64,000 nt of DNA from Riptortus pedestris (lineage: Eukaryota > Arthropoda > Insecta > Hemiptera > Alydidae), in contig CM032233.1 of NCBI GenBank assembly GCA_019009955.1, positions 113,558,501-113,622,500 on the forward strand, read 5' to 3'. A model generated the notes under the pieces. The model searched no databases and had not been told where the DNA came from. It was given only the letters and a program-made list of their open reading frames with translations. Both the position numbers and the translations under genes were made by a program. Shown here piece after piece: positions 1-8,871 of this stretch. Position 1 is the stretch's first letter, and each line of letters begins with the position of its first letter.

Positions 1-76
1 CATACTGTATTTCTGCTTAGTTTTGAAAGTCCCTGCGTGAGCGATATATTCGTAATCATTTTAAGTTTACACTTTT

Positions 77-180
77 AGCAGATTTTCCTTAAGGGAAATC
101 ATCTATTGAGGACGTACTCATTACGCGATTTTCGAAATATTTCTTCAAATATACATCGATACTACCCTGGAGGTGACGAA
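77..180 (+). mobile_element. HINE-like element 1, 5' part (outermost of a nest)
   Basis: This is the 5' end of the dominant repeat family. It begins AGCAGATTTTCC, runs through the near-palindrome around CCTTAAGGG, then CTATTGAGG-CGTACTCAT and the block ending GGTGACGAAA. It stops abruptly where a second copy in the opposite orientation begins, and the expected continuation (AAAATGAGGTC) resumes at about 2909. The interval between is therefore inserted DNA. The family carries no recognisable protein and is called HINE-like (Helentron-associated, non-autonomous) from its architecture. Confidence 0.75.
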
Positions 181-670
181 AAAGTCCGTCACGCAGGGGC
201 TGCGTAAACTAAGCAGATTTCCCACGTGCATCACGTATTTGCATTTATCTGAAAACGTAAAAGTTTAATTAGAACCATATTTGGTATTTATGCTTCAAAG
301 AAAGTGCTTCATAATATAACAGCTTATTGTTAATAAGACATGAGTAGGAGTGGGGGTTTACTGAAGGCCAAAAACTAAAAAAATGCCAATATCTCAGTTA
401 ATATTGATGTTAGAGAATAAATGTATATAACATCATTTATAGAAAATTGCATTTCCTTGCAATAAGATTGATTATATATAATTTTTAGATTCGACGCATA
501 ATAACGGAGATATTAAGAATTTTCGAAATTCTCCCCCTCTAAACCCCCCAGTCCCCATGGCCCGATTTCAGCCGTTAACAAACTTGAATTTCTTTTTACA
601 TAAAATGCCTAAATATCGAGTTTGGTAACGATTAAACAATAATTGCGACCACTAGAGCGGTAACAGTCAA

Positions 671-708
<38 letters not shown>

Positions 709-826
709 ATGTATATATACAGTTTTGAACGACCTCATTTTCGTCATCTCCTGGGTAGGATCGGTGGCCATTTGAAGAAAAATTTCGAAAATCGCGTCAT
801 GAGTACGACCTCAGTTGCTGATTCCC
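181..826 (-). mobile_element. HINE-like element 2 (type C), inserted in element 1
   Basis: Read on the minus strand, the 3' hairpin end (AAGTCCGTCACGCAGGGG at 183) comes first. The body contains AGGAGTGGGGGTTT, ATATCTCAGTTAATATT and GACCACTAGAGCGGTAAC, then a TA/TG microsatellite at 670-720. The short 3' arm, with CACGTATTTGCATTTATCT next to the 3' subterminal repeat, defines type C. The element is cut at its 5' palindrome, at TTAA 827-830, by a piggyBac-like element, and a remnant (AGGGAAAT) follows that insertion at 2901-2908. Confidence 0.75.
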
Positions 827-1033
827 TTAACCCTAGGATGCTAACCTTAATTCGTAGTTGTGTATTACTAACTATGAGTATATTTTACTCCTAGGCGGAA
901 TAGACTGGAAATAGATCGCTAGACATGTTTTTATAACCTCAGTTTATTTAATTGTTAACATATTTACAAATATAGGTGCAAATAAATTGAAAAATTATAT
1001 AATACAATACAAAAATAATGAGTAAAAAATGTT

Positions 1034-1432
1034 TTAAATTGGTCCACATTCCTAACAGAATTTTACTTGGTGCTCACTACACCAATGGATTTAAAACATT
1101 TTTTTTTTTTTAGTTGTATACCTCCTCTTCTTATATGAACAAAATGAACAATATTTCTTTGGACCTTTGGTAGTTTGTAATTGGCCTTCATTTTGTGAGT
1201 GCGTAGGTGTTTCCCCACTTTCTCCGACTTCGATTTCCTTCAATGGCCTTAAAACCTCTTCATTCTCACAATCTATTATAGAAAGTACTACCTGCTCTTC
1301 AATATCCTTCTCCTGACATGTATCCTCATCTCCAGGAATATAATCAGGGTCTGCGTTATAATCTTCATCAATGGCATCTTCATTAAAAACTCTCCAGAAT
1401 TCTTCAATACTGGTAATTCTATGCTCCTCCAT
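1034..1432 (-). pseudogene. piggyBac-like transposase remnant (N-terminus joined to Cys-rich C-terminus)
   Basis: An open frame of 113 codons starts with ATG at 1432 (MEEHRITSIEEF). It is rich in Asp and Glu for its first ~45 residues (EDAIDEDYNADPDYIPGDED), as the N-termini of piggyBac-type transposases usually are. It then runs to KKYCSFCSYKKRRYTTK, a first zinc-binding pair of the cysteine-rich C-terminal domain. After a poly-A slippage, a second frame gives a CxEHQVKFC..CGPI-stop like end, with stops, down to 1034. The whole DDD catalytic core, normally about 400 residues, is missing, so the copy cannot encode an active enzyme. Flanking TTAA and inverted repeats support the family. A domesticated short protein is possible but nothing supports it. 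Confidence 0.6.
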
Positions 1433-1518
1433 TCTCAGAATAATGGTCGGTTTGCAAAAACAGAATTATAAAAAAAAAAATACCGAATTATTTCACAACT
1501 ATTACTGTACCCATTTTA

Positions 1519-2345
1519 AAAAAGTCCGTCACGCAGGGGCTGCGTAAACTAAGCAGATTTCCCTCATGAAGTTTAGTAATAAATAGATAGATAGATAAAT
1601 ATGCATACTGCTAACATAACAACACCATGAATAAATACAAACGGAAATAAATGTTTCATCCAATTTCAATAACTTGCCGACAGGAAGCGTTAGGTTAGAA
1701 ATGTAAACAAACGGGTCGGCCAGCCTCAGACCGGAAAGAAAAACAATTACTGAAATATATCTGAATATAACACATTCATTTTATTGAGAACTATTTACTA
1801 TATTAATACTTTGGTAATGAGTCAGAATAATGTTATCTCATCAATAAAATTAAAAAAAATTCCAAAACTTTAAAATGGGGGGGGGTGTCATCAGGGCTTA
1901 TATGCATGTATCTCGTATAATAAAGGTATGATTGAAAAAAATTTTTGTGGTATTAATACTTCCAATAATGTGATTTATTATGTAGCACAGTATTGTTTAC
2001 CTAACATGAGTAGAAGTGGCGGTTTGCTGAAAACTAAAAAATGCAAATATCTCGGTTAATAACTATGATAGAGAAAAAACGTATATATTAATATTATAGT
2101 AAATTTAATTTTCAATAAGATTAGTTAAAACTACATTTTTTCGATCCGCTGCATAATAACGGAGTATTTCGAATTTTCGAAAATTTCCCCCTCTATAACC
2201 CCCCCTCCCTCTGGTCCGATTTCAGCCATTAACGAACTTGATCTTGTCTTTTTACATAAAACGGTTAAATATCGAGTTTCGTAACGATCAAACAAAAATT
2301 GCGATTGCGACCGCTAGAGTAAATTAACAGACAAATATTCTTATA

Positions 2346-2385
<40 letters not shown>

Positions 2386-2533
2386 TTAATAACTATATTA
2401 TAATATAAATACTCTGTTGAACGGACCTCATTTTTCGTCATTTTCCTTATTAATAAACATTCGAAGAAAACTTAATTTCGATAATCGCTAACTGAGTAAA
2501 TAGCTAATTTCCCTTAAGGGAAATCTGCTAAAA
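1519..2533 (-). mobile_element. HINE-like element 3 (type A, near full length, about 1.0 kb)
   Basis: This copy is complete on the minus strand. The 3' hairpin end (GTCCGTCACGCAGGGGCTGC) is at 1524, followed by AAGCAGATTTCCC. The long type A arm has TCTTTCCGGT-like sequence, a poly-G run at 1877 and GGTATGATTG. The core holds AACGGAGTATTTCG and CGACCGCTAGAG, then a TA microsatellite at 2341-2400. The 5' palindrome and CTGCTAAAA end at 2533. It lies inside the piggyBac-like element upstream of its transposase remnant, flanked by A runs on both sides. Confidence 0.8.
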
Positions 2534-2908
2534 TCACTAATGTTTATTGATAACTTTGAGTAAATATTGCTTACATAATATTCTCTTATTAATAACTATG
2601 ATTAAAAAAAACTCCAGTAATATTAATACTCTGTTGCTAACTGGGAGTAAATATTACGCACATAATATTCTCTTATTAATAACTATGCATAAATTTTACT
2701 CACCGTCTTTACTTTGATGATGTACCGCTCCAAACTGGACTTATAAATAAATGTGACCTTGCTTGACCGGGTCTCAAACACTACCAAATGGAGGAAGTAT
2801 ACCTGGCTCCAGGAAGCGCCAGCGACAATTCCGAAAAGGCGGAATGGGTATCCCTATACTCTATGAGTAAAATTTACGTAGGTTAGTATTCTAGGGTTAA
2901 AGGGAAAT

Positions 2909-3777
2909 GAAAATGAGGTCAGTTCAAAATTATATATATTTGTCTGTTACCGCTCTAGCGGTCACAATTTTTGTTTAATCGTTACCAAACTTGATATTTA
3001 GCCATTTTATGTAAAAAGAAAGATCGAGTTCGTGAACGGCTGAAATCGGACCAGGCAGGGGGGGGGGTTAGAGGGGAGGATTTTCGAAAATTCAAAACAT
3101 CTCCGTAGTAACAGATAATTTGAATTTAGTAATACGTCGAATAATAAAATTGTATAGAGACTTGCTTATTTAAAATTAAATTTTCTATAAATATTGTCCT
3201 ATACATATTTTGCGTATAATGTGTATTAACCGAGATATTTAGATTTTATAGTTTTACAATTTAGTAAACCCCCACTCCTACTAGTGCCATATTAATAATA
3301 AGCTCTTAATTAAAAGGTTAAATACCAAATACTGTTTTCAACAAAGTTTTATATACGATACAAACAAACAAGTTCAGTTGACCCCCCCCCCACCTTTTAT
3401 TCTTGGATTACTAAAATCAGAGTGAGACATAGAAATTATTCTGATTCATGTCAAATTACACCACTAGCTATAGTAAATAGTTTTCAATAAAATTAATATG
3501 TTATAGTTAGATGTATTTCATTAATTGTTCATCTTTCCGGTCTAGAATAATTCTATCTATTCAGCTTTGCGAGGTTGGCTGCCCTGTTTGTTTACAATTC
3601 AGACACTTTCCGTTGTAGATATTATTAACTTGTAAATTGACTGAATGATTTCTTATTACCGTTTGTATTTATTCCCTTAACATTCACGATGTACTTACAA
3701 TATGTAGATTTATCTGTTGTAAACCATCCTGTGGGAAATCTGCTTAGTTTACGCAGCCCCTGCGTGACGGACTTTTT
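2909..3777 (+). mobile_element. HINE-like element 1, 3' part (type A)
   Basis: This continues the interrupted element 1: GAAAATGAGGTCAGTTC, a short TA tract, TACCGCTCTAGCGGTCAC, GAAATCGGACCAGGCAGG, AACCGAGATATTTAG, AGTAAACCCCCACTCC, a poly-C run at 3382 and ATTTCTTATTACCGTTTG. It closes with GTGGGAAATCTGC and the hairpin ACGCAGCCCCTGCGT, GACGGAC and five T. Together with 77-180 it makes a full type A element of about 0.97 kb. Confidence 0.75.
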
Positions 3778-3825
3778 ACTCTGTTGATCACGGCCTTTCA
3801 TATGACACGTAACACACTATAGGTT

Positions 3826-3879
3826 ATAATAAATATTATTTATTAACGTCCACTTTTTGCAAATAAGCCTAATTGGGAC
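3826..3879 (-). repeat. SINE 3' tail fragment
   Basis: The complement reads GTCCCAATTAGGC..GCAAAAAGTGGACGTTAATAAATAAT, the same 3' end as the fuller SINE copies at 17748 and 32080. Only the tail is present. A second, similar tail follows immediately. Confidence 0.55.
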
Positions 3880-4027
3880 AAATTAAATTATTTATTAACT
3901 TCCACTTTTAGCAGATTTCCCTTAAGGGAAATCAGCTATTGAGGTCGTACTCATGACGCGATTTTCGAAAAATTTCTTCAAATGTCCATGGATCCTACCC
4001 AGGAGATGACGAAAATGTGGTCCGTTC

Positions 4028-4094
<67 letters not shown>

Positions 4095-4650
4095 TATATG
4101 TCTGTTAACGCTCTAGCGGTCGCAATTTTTGTTTGTTCGTTACCAAACTCGATATTTAAACGTTTTATCCAAAAGGACAGATCAAGTTCGTTAATGGCTG
4201 AAATCGGACCAGTGGGAGGGGGGTTTAGAGGGGATTTTTGAAAATTCGAAATATCTCCGTTACCATACGTCGGATCAAACAATTGTATAGAACCAATCTT
4301 ATTGCAAATTAAATTTACTATAAATATTGTTCTAAACATTTATTCTGTATCTTGAATATTAACCGAGATATTTGCATTTGTATTGTGTGTGTGGTCGGTA
4401 GGAGTCGGCTGTTTGGGACTTTCCGCCGAGAGGTACGACGGCTGTTTCCGTAACTGTTCGTCCCTCGTGAATAGGTTTAGAGATTCCTTACTACTACTGT
4501 TGTTATCAGGCAGATTTCTCTATTGTAAAACTTCACGTGGGAAATCTGCTTAGATTACGCAGCCTCTGCGGACTTTTTGCAAGTAAGGCTAATTGGGACG
4601 GGTTATCTACAGGTTACCACCCTTTTCTAGCCAGGGTGGGACTAAACTCT
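3880..4650 (-). repeat. SINE 3' half, split by a HINE-like element
   Basis: The tail (ATTATTTATTAACTTCCAC plus T run) lies at 3885-3909 and the body (GCAAGTAAGGCTAATTGGGA, then CTAGCCAGGGTGGGA) at 4579-4650. The 669 bases between are HINE-like element 4. The neighbouring tail at 3826-3879 shows the undisturbed order CCACTTTTTGCAAATAAG, so this is a filled site beside an empty paralog. Confidence 0.65.
3910..4578 (+). mobile_element. HINE-like element 4 (type B, about 0.67 kb)
   Basis: It begins AGCAGATTTCCCTTAAGGG directly after CTTTT. It contains GAAAATGTGGTCCGTTC, TA tract 4032-4092, CGCTCTAGCGGTCGCAATTT and GAAATCGGACCAGTGGGAGG. The type B arm carries AGTCGGCTGTTTGGGAC and TTTCCGTAACTGTTCG, and the end is GGGAAATCTGCTTAG with a decayed hairpin and GGACTTTTT. 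Placed inside a SINE between T residues, it defines the insertion rule of the family. Confidence 0.8.
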
Positions 4651-5242
4651 ATAATAAATAGAGTTTGCAAAACAAATAAAAATTTCGGAAATCGTTTGAG
4701 ATAAAATTCGATATTTTTGTTATGCTTAGTACATCACCAGAATACAAAATTTTAGGAAATTCTAAAATGACCAGGTAAAATTTTAAATCAAAGTTTATAG
4801 ATCTGACATGGAATGACCCTCTTGGGGAAACAATATTATTCATTTTAGTGCGTGAACAAGTACTTCTTCTTTTTCATGTATTATTCCCTGTGCTTGTAGT
4901 TGTTCCCTTATCTTATCAGCAATACAATTCATCTGCATACAAAGACACTTAATATTCATCTCCTCCCTTAGCTATATTCTGAATTTCTCACAGGTCTGGT
5001 GGGGCAAGGCAAATAGTGACTTTCTGCATTTCTATCCATCATAATATTTATTGTAATACACCTTCGAAATTTTAACATTTCTTTTTCTTTTTTTTCTTTT
5101 TTTTTAATATATTCTTCTATGAAGGCTGAGACTTTATATATTTTAGATGGGATATGGGATTAAATCTCCATTGTCATCAAAAATTCTTTAATATGTCCAA
5201 TTTTTCACCATTTCAGCCTTCTTCTGGGAAAATCAATGTTTT
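4651..5242. other. No gene recognised
   Basis: This is AT-rich sequence. A 64-codon minus-strand frame at 4649-4843 has no family resemblance I can name. Poly-T/C tracts lie at 5081-5106. It does not match the repeat families seen elsewhere in the window. Confidence 0.5.
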
Positions 5243-6116
5243 AGCAGATTTCCCTTAAAGAAAATCTACTATTGAGGTCGTACCCTTGACGCGATTTTCG
5301 AAAAAATTTCCTCAAATGTCCATCGCTCCTATTCAGGAAATGACGAAAATGAGGTCCGTTCAAAATTATATATATAAACGTGTGTTACTGCTCTAAAAAA
5401 TAAAGATCAAGTTCGTTAACAGCTGAAATCGGACCAGCGGGAGGGGGGGTTTAAAGGGGGAGAATTTTGAAAATTTGAAATATCTCCGTTAATATACGCC
5501 GGATTGAAAAAATGTATAAAATCAATCATATAGCAAATAAAATTTACTATAAATATTTCTATGTACATGTATTCTCTAACTTGAATATTAACAGAGATAC
5601 TTGCATTTTTCAGTTTTCAGCTTTCAGCAAATCCCCACTTCTACTGATGTCACATAAACAATACCAGGTTATGTAATAAACCACATCATTCGAAGCTTAA
5701 ATACCTAATATTGTTTTCAAGAGACATTTATTGTACGAGATACTTGCAAATATGTTCTACTGACCCCCCCCTTTTAAGTTTTTGGACTACTTAAATTTGA
5801 TTGATTGAGATAAAAAAATTTCTGATTCATTATAAATTATAGTGCTAGATATAGTAAATAGTTTTTAATCAAATTAATACGTTATATTCAAATATATTAC
5901 AGTAATTGTTTTTCTTTCCGGTAAGAAGTTGGAAGAACTGTTTGATTTATATTATTATATTTCAGATGTTTCCCGTCTGAAGGTTTCTTATTATGGTTTA
6001 TATTTATTCACTTTACATACATGGTAGTGTTGTGTTACCAGCAGATTTATCTAATTGTTAAACTTCACGAGGGAAATCTGCTCAGTTTACACAGCCACTA
6101 CGTGACGGACTTTTTT
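5243..6116 (+). mobile_element. HINE-like element 5 (type A)
   Basis: The 5' end is AGCAGATTTCCCTTAAAG, with a very short TA tract at 5369 and most of the CGCTCTAGCGGTCGCAA block deleted. The core has GGACCAGCGGGAGGGGGG, ATATCTCCGTTAATATACG and AACAGAGATACTTGC. The type A arm follows (GACCCCCCCCTTTTAAG, TTTTTCTTTCCGG). It ends GGGAAATCTGCTCAG and CGTGACGGACTTTTTT. Confidence 0.75.
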
Positions 6117-6745
6117 AATTACACAGTTAAAAATAATAATTGTTTATACTCCTTTATAGTAATGAAACAATCTTACTGGTCTATCATCATCTTATTGGTG
6201 ACTTAGACATTTTTATGGAAGAGGGTAACATTATGGTTAATGCTCTTAATAATCCAATAATTATGATAATCCAATTACTTCAGTTTATTATTTTTTATAA
6301 ATTTATTTAAAACAATTTATGTATAAACTAAAAAATTATTACATATATAAAATATTTAAAAGATTAAACTTCAGGTTAATAAGGCATGGTGGGGATATGT
6401 TCAAATGCAAATATCCATTTTATTTCATGTCTTCGATAATTATAATTAATTACCTCCAGAATAATTGTTCATATTTTAATAGTCTTTTTTGAACTTAACA
6501 GCTTCCTCTAAATTCATAGATCTAGCTTCTAAAATGTTTCTATTTTTTTTAATTGTTTTCTTTATGTAAAATATTTCTTCAACTGATTGATGGTACATGG
6601 ACATTTACAACTTTTGAAAAGTCTCTATTTTACGTTGTTTATTTTCTTTATAAGTAAACTATGATTGAGTAAATACAAAGACGTCCAGAAACTAACAATA
6701 ATGTATGCAGTAATACTAAAAATAAATTCATAACTTTCACCTATT
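6117..6745. other. No gene recognised
   Basis: Very AT-rich sequence between two HINE-like elements. No coding frame, repeat or RNA signal could be recognised. Confidence 0.5.
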
Positions 6746-7698
6746 AAAAAAAAAGTCCGTCACGCAGGGGCTGCGTAAACTAAGCAGATTTCCCTCGTGT
6801 AGTTTAGTAATAGATAAATCTACATACTGCTAACACAACACCACCGAGAATAAATACAAACGGTAATAAGAAATGTTTCATCCAATTTCAATAACCTGCC
6901 GATAGAAAGCGTTAGTTTAGAAATGTATACAAACGGGTCAACCCGCCTCACACCGGAAAGAAAAACAATTACTGAAATATAACTGAATATAACATATTAA
7001 TTTTATTGAGAACTATTTTTTACATCTGGTACTGTAATTAATAATGAGTCAGAATAATTGTTATCTCAATCAATCAAATTTTAGTAGTCCAAAATCTTAA
7101 GACGGGGGGGGGGGGTCACCAGGACATATTTGCATCTATCTCGTATAATAAAGGTCTCTTGAATACAATTTTTGGTATTTAAACTTCGAATAATGTGATT
7201 TATTATGTAGCAGAGTATTGTTTATGTAACATGAGTAGAAGTGGCGGTTTGCTGATGGCTGAAAACTGAAAAATGCAAATATCTCGGCTAATATTCAAGA
7301 TAGTGAACAAATTTATATAACAATATTTATAGTAAATGTAATTTGCAAAATGATTGGTTCTATACAATTTTTCGATTCAACCTATGGTAACGGAGATATT
7401 TGGAATTTTCGAAAATCCTCCCCTCTAAACCCCCCCCCTTCCCCTTGCCCGATTTCAGCCGTTAACGAACTTGATCTTTCTTTTTACATGAAACGACTAA
7501 ATATCGATTTTGGTAACGATTAAACAATAATTGCGACCGCTAGAGCGGTAACAGATAAATATATATATACAGATTTGAACGGACCACATTTTCGTCATCT
7601 CCTAGGTAGGATCGATGGACATTTGAAGAAAAAAGTCGAAAATTCCGTCATGAGTACAACCTCAATAGCTGATTTCCCTTAAGGGAAATCTGCTAAAA
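6746..7698 (-). mobile_element. HINE-like element 6 (type A, full length)
   Basis: This is a complete minus-strand copy of 0.95 kb. It holds the 3' hairpin end at 6754, the type A arm with a poly-G run at 7104, the core with AACGGAGATATTTGG and CGACCGCTAGAGCGGTAAC, a short TA tract at 7558, then the 5' palindrome and CTGCTAAAA. It is a good reference copy because its microsatellite is minimal and nothing is nested inside. Confidence 0.85.
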
Positions 7699-7906
7699 GT
7701 AATGTGGGAAGCACATGATTTCCTTGTTCTCCTATCTAATTAAATAAACAAAATGTTTGGTCACTTTTCTTTTACACATTTTTAGCAGATTTCAGAGAAG
7801 TCAGCTATTGAGGTCGTAATAATGACGCGATTTTCAAACCATTTCTTCAAATGTCCATCAATCCTACCCGGGAGATGACGAAAATGAGGTCCATTCAAAA
7901 TTATAT

Positions 7907-7980
<74 letters not shown>

Positions 7981-7982
<2 letters not shown>

Positions 7983-8290
7983 CACCCACTTGTAAAAAAA
8001 GTTTTATTTGTATATAATACATGGTTTTTGTAGATAATACTTAGTATTTATTAAATTTTATAATCTTTTTTACCTTTAATAGCATTTTATCAATTATTAA
8101 ATGTGTGTTTACAATTAAAATCAAAATGTGATTGGGTAAGAAAATGTTGAAAAAAAAAAATTGAAAAACGAACCATTGTTATTCCAGAAAAAATTAATAA
8201 GATCATCGTTTAGTAGCGCGTGTTTCCTCCTCTTGCCCTTATTACTTCTTGAAGACGCCTCGGCATACTTTTAAGGCATTTTTAAACTTA
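7981..8290 (-). mobile_element. Tc1-like transposon 3' remnant
   Basis: The interval contains the last codons of a Tc1-type transposase, an AT-rich 3' UTR and a candidate terminal repeat (complement ending CTTTTTTTACAAGTGGGTGG) abutting a TA repeat, as expected of a TA-targeting element. The other end has been lost. Confidence 0.6.
8210..8281 (-). pseudogene. Tc1-like transposase C-terminal fragment
   Basis: Read on the minus strand, the frame gives SMPRRLQEVIRARGGNTRY followed by a stop at 8210-8212. This matches the very conserved carboxyl end of Tc1-family DD34E transposases (SMPRR.Q.VI.A.GG.T.Y). Only about 23 codons remain and the catalytic DDE core is gone, so this is a fossil. It sits inside HINE-like element 7. 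Confidence 0.85.
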
Positions 8291-8871
8291 ATTTTGAAAA
8301 AATTAAAAGCCGGAGACTAAGAAATTTGCATTAATTTCAATTGCGTTAATGTCTGAAATCGGACCAGTGGGAGGGGGGGGGGGTTAGTGGGGGAATTGTC
8401 GAAATATCTCCGTTACGTCGAATCGAAAAATTGTATAGAACCAATCTTTTTGCAAATTAAATTTACTATAAATATAGTTATATACATTTATTCTTTATCT
8501 TGAATATTAACCGAGATATTTGCATTTTTATTAAGAGTAATAACAGACTAGATGAAGTCGGTTCTATTCGGGACAATCCTCCGAAAGCTAGTTCGGCCGT
8601 TTCCGTAACTGTTCGGGGCTCGTGAAATTGGTTTAGAGACTCGTTACAACTACCGTTATTAGTAGGCAGACTTCTAAATTGTAAAACCTTGTGGAAAATC
8701 TGCGTAGTTTACACAGCCCCTGCGTGACGGACGTTTTTCTTTTTTTTTAATGTCATGTGATCGATGTTTTAGCTGTGTAGTCACCAACTCACCATCGGTG
8801 AGAAGCCCCACTTAATACTTTAGTAGTTTTTTTCTTCTACCCAGTTAGTCATAGTAGAACTACGTGAAAAT

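Larger units (their letters stand above)
831..2896 (-). mobile_element. piggyBac-like DNA transposon, internally deleted, about 2.07 kb
   Basis: The element is flanked by TTAA on both sides (827-830 and 2897-2900), the piggyBac target-site duplication. The ends are imperfect inverted repeats starting CCCTAG: CCCTAGGATGCTAACCT on the left and the complement of AGGTTAGTATTCTAGGG on the right. CGGAAT/ATTCCG follow further in. It carries a broken transposase gene on the minus strand and has itself received HINE-like element 3 (1519-2533). Near 2560-2690 an ~85-bp stretch containing AATATTCTCTTATTAATAAC occurs twice in tandem. Family assignment rests on TTAA, the CCC terminus and the protein trace. 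Confidence 0.75.
7784..8738 (+). mobile_element. HINE-like element 7 (type B), interrupted by Tc1-like DNA
   Basis: The 5' part is 7784-7980 (AGCAGATTTCAGAG, CATTCAAAATTATA, CA run, TA run 7927-7980). The core resumes near 8335 (TGAAATCGGACCAGTGGG, poly-G) and continues through the type B arm (TTTCCGTAACTGTTCGGG) to ACAGCCCCTGCGTGACGGAC at 8712-8732. The intervening ~310 bases are a Tc1-like remnant that enters exactly at the end of the TA microsatellite. Confidence 0.7.

Noticed and set aside
7782..8033. Open frames translating to IYIYIY or HTHTHT repeats here and at 4017, 13564, 31713, 41913, 48230
   Set aside because: They are translations of TA and CA/GT microsatellites inside repeat elements and have no coding support.
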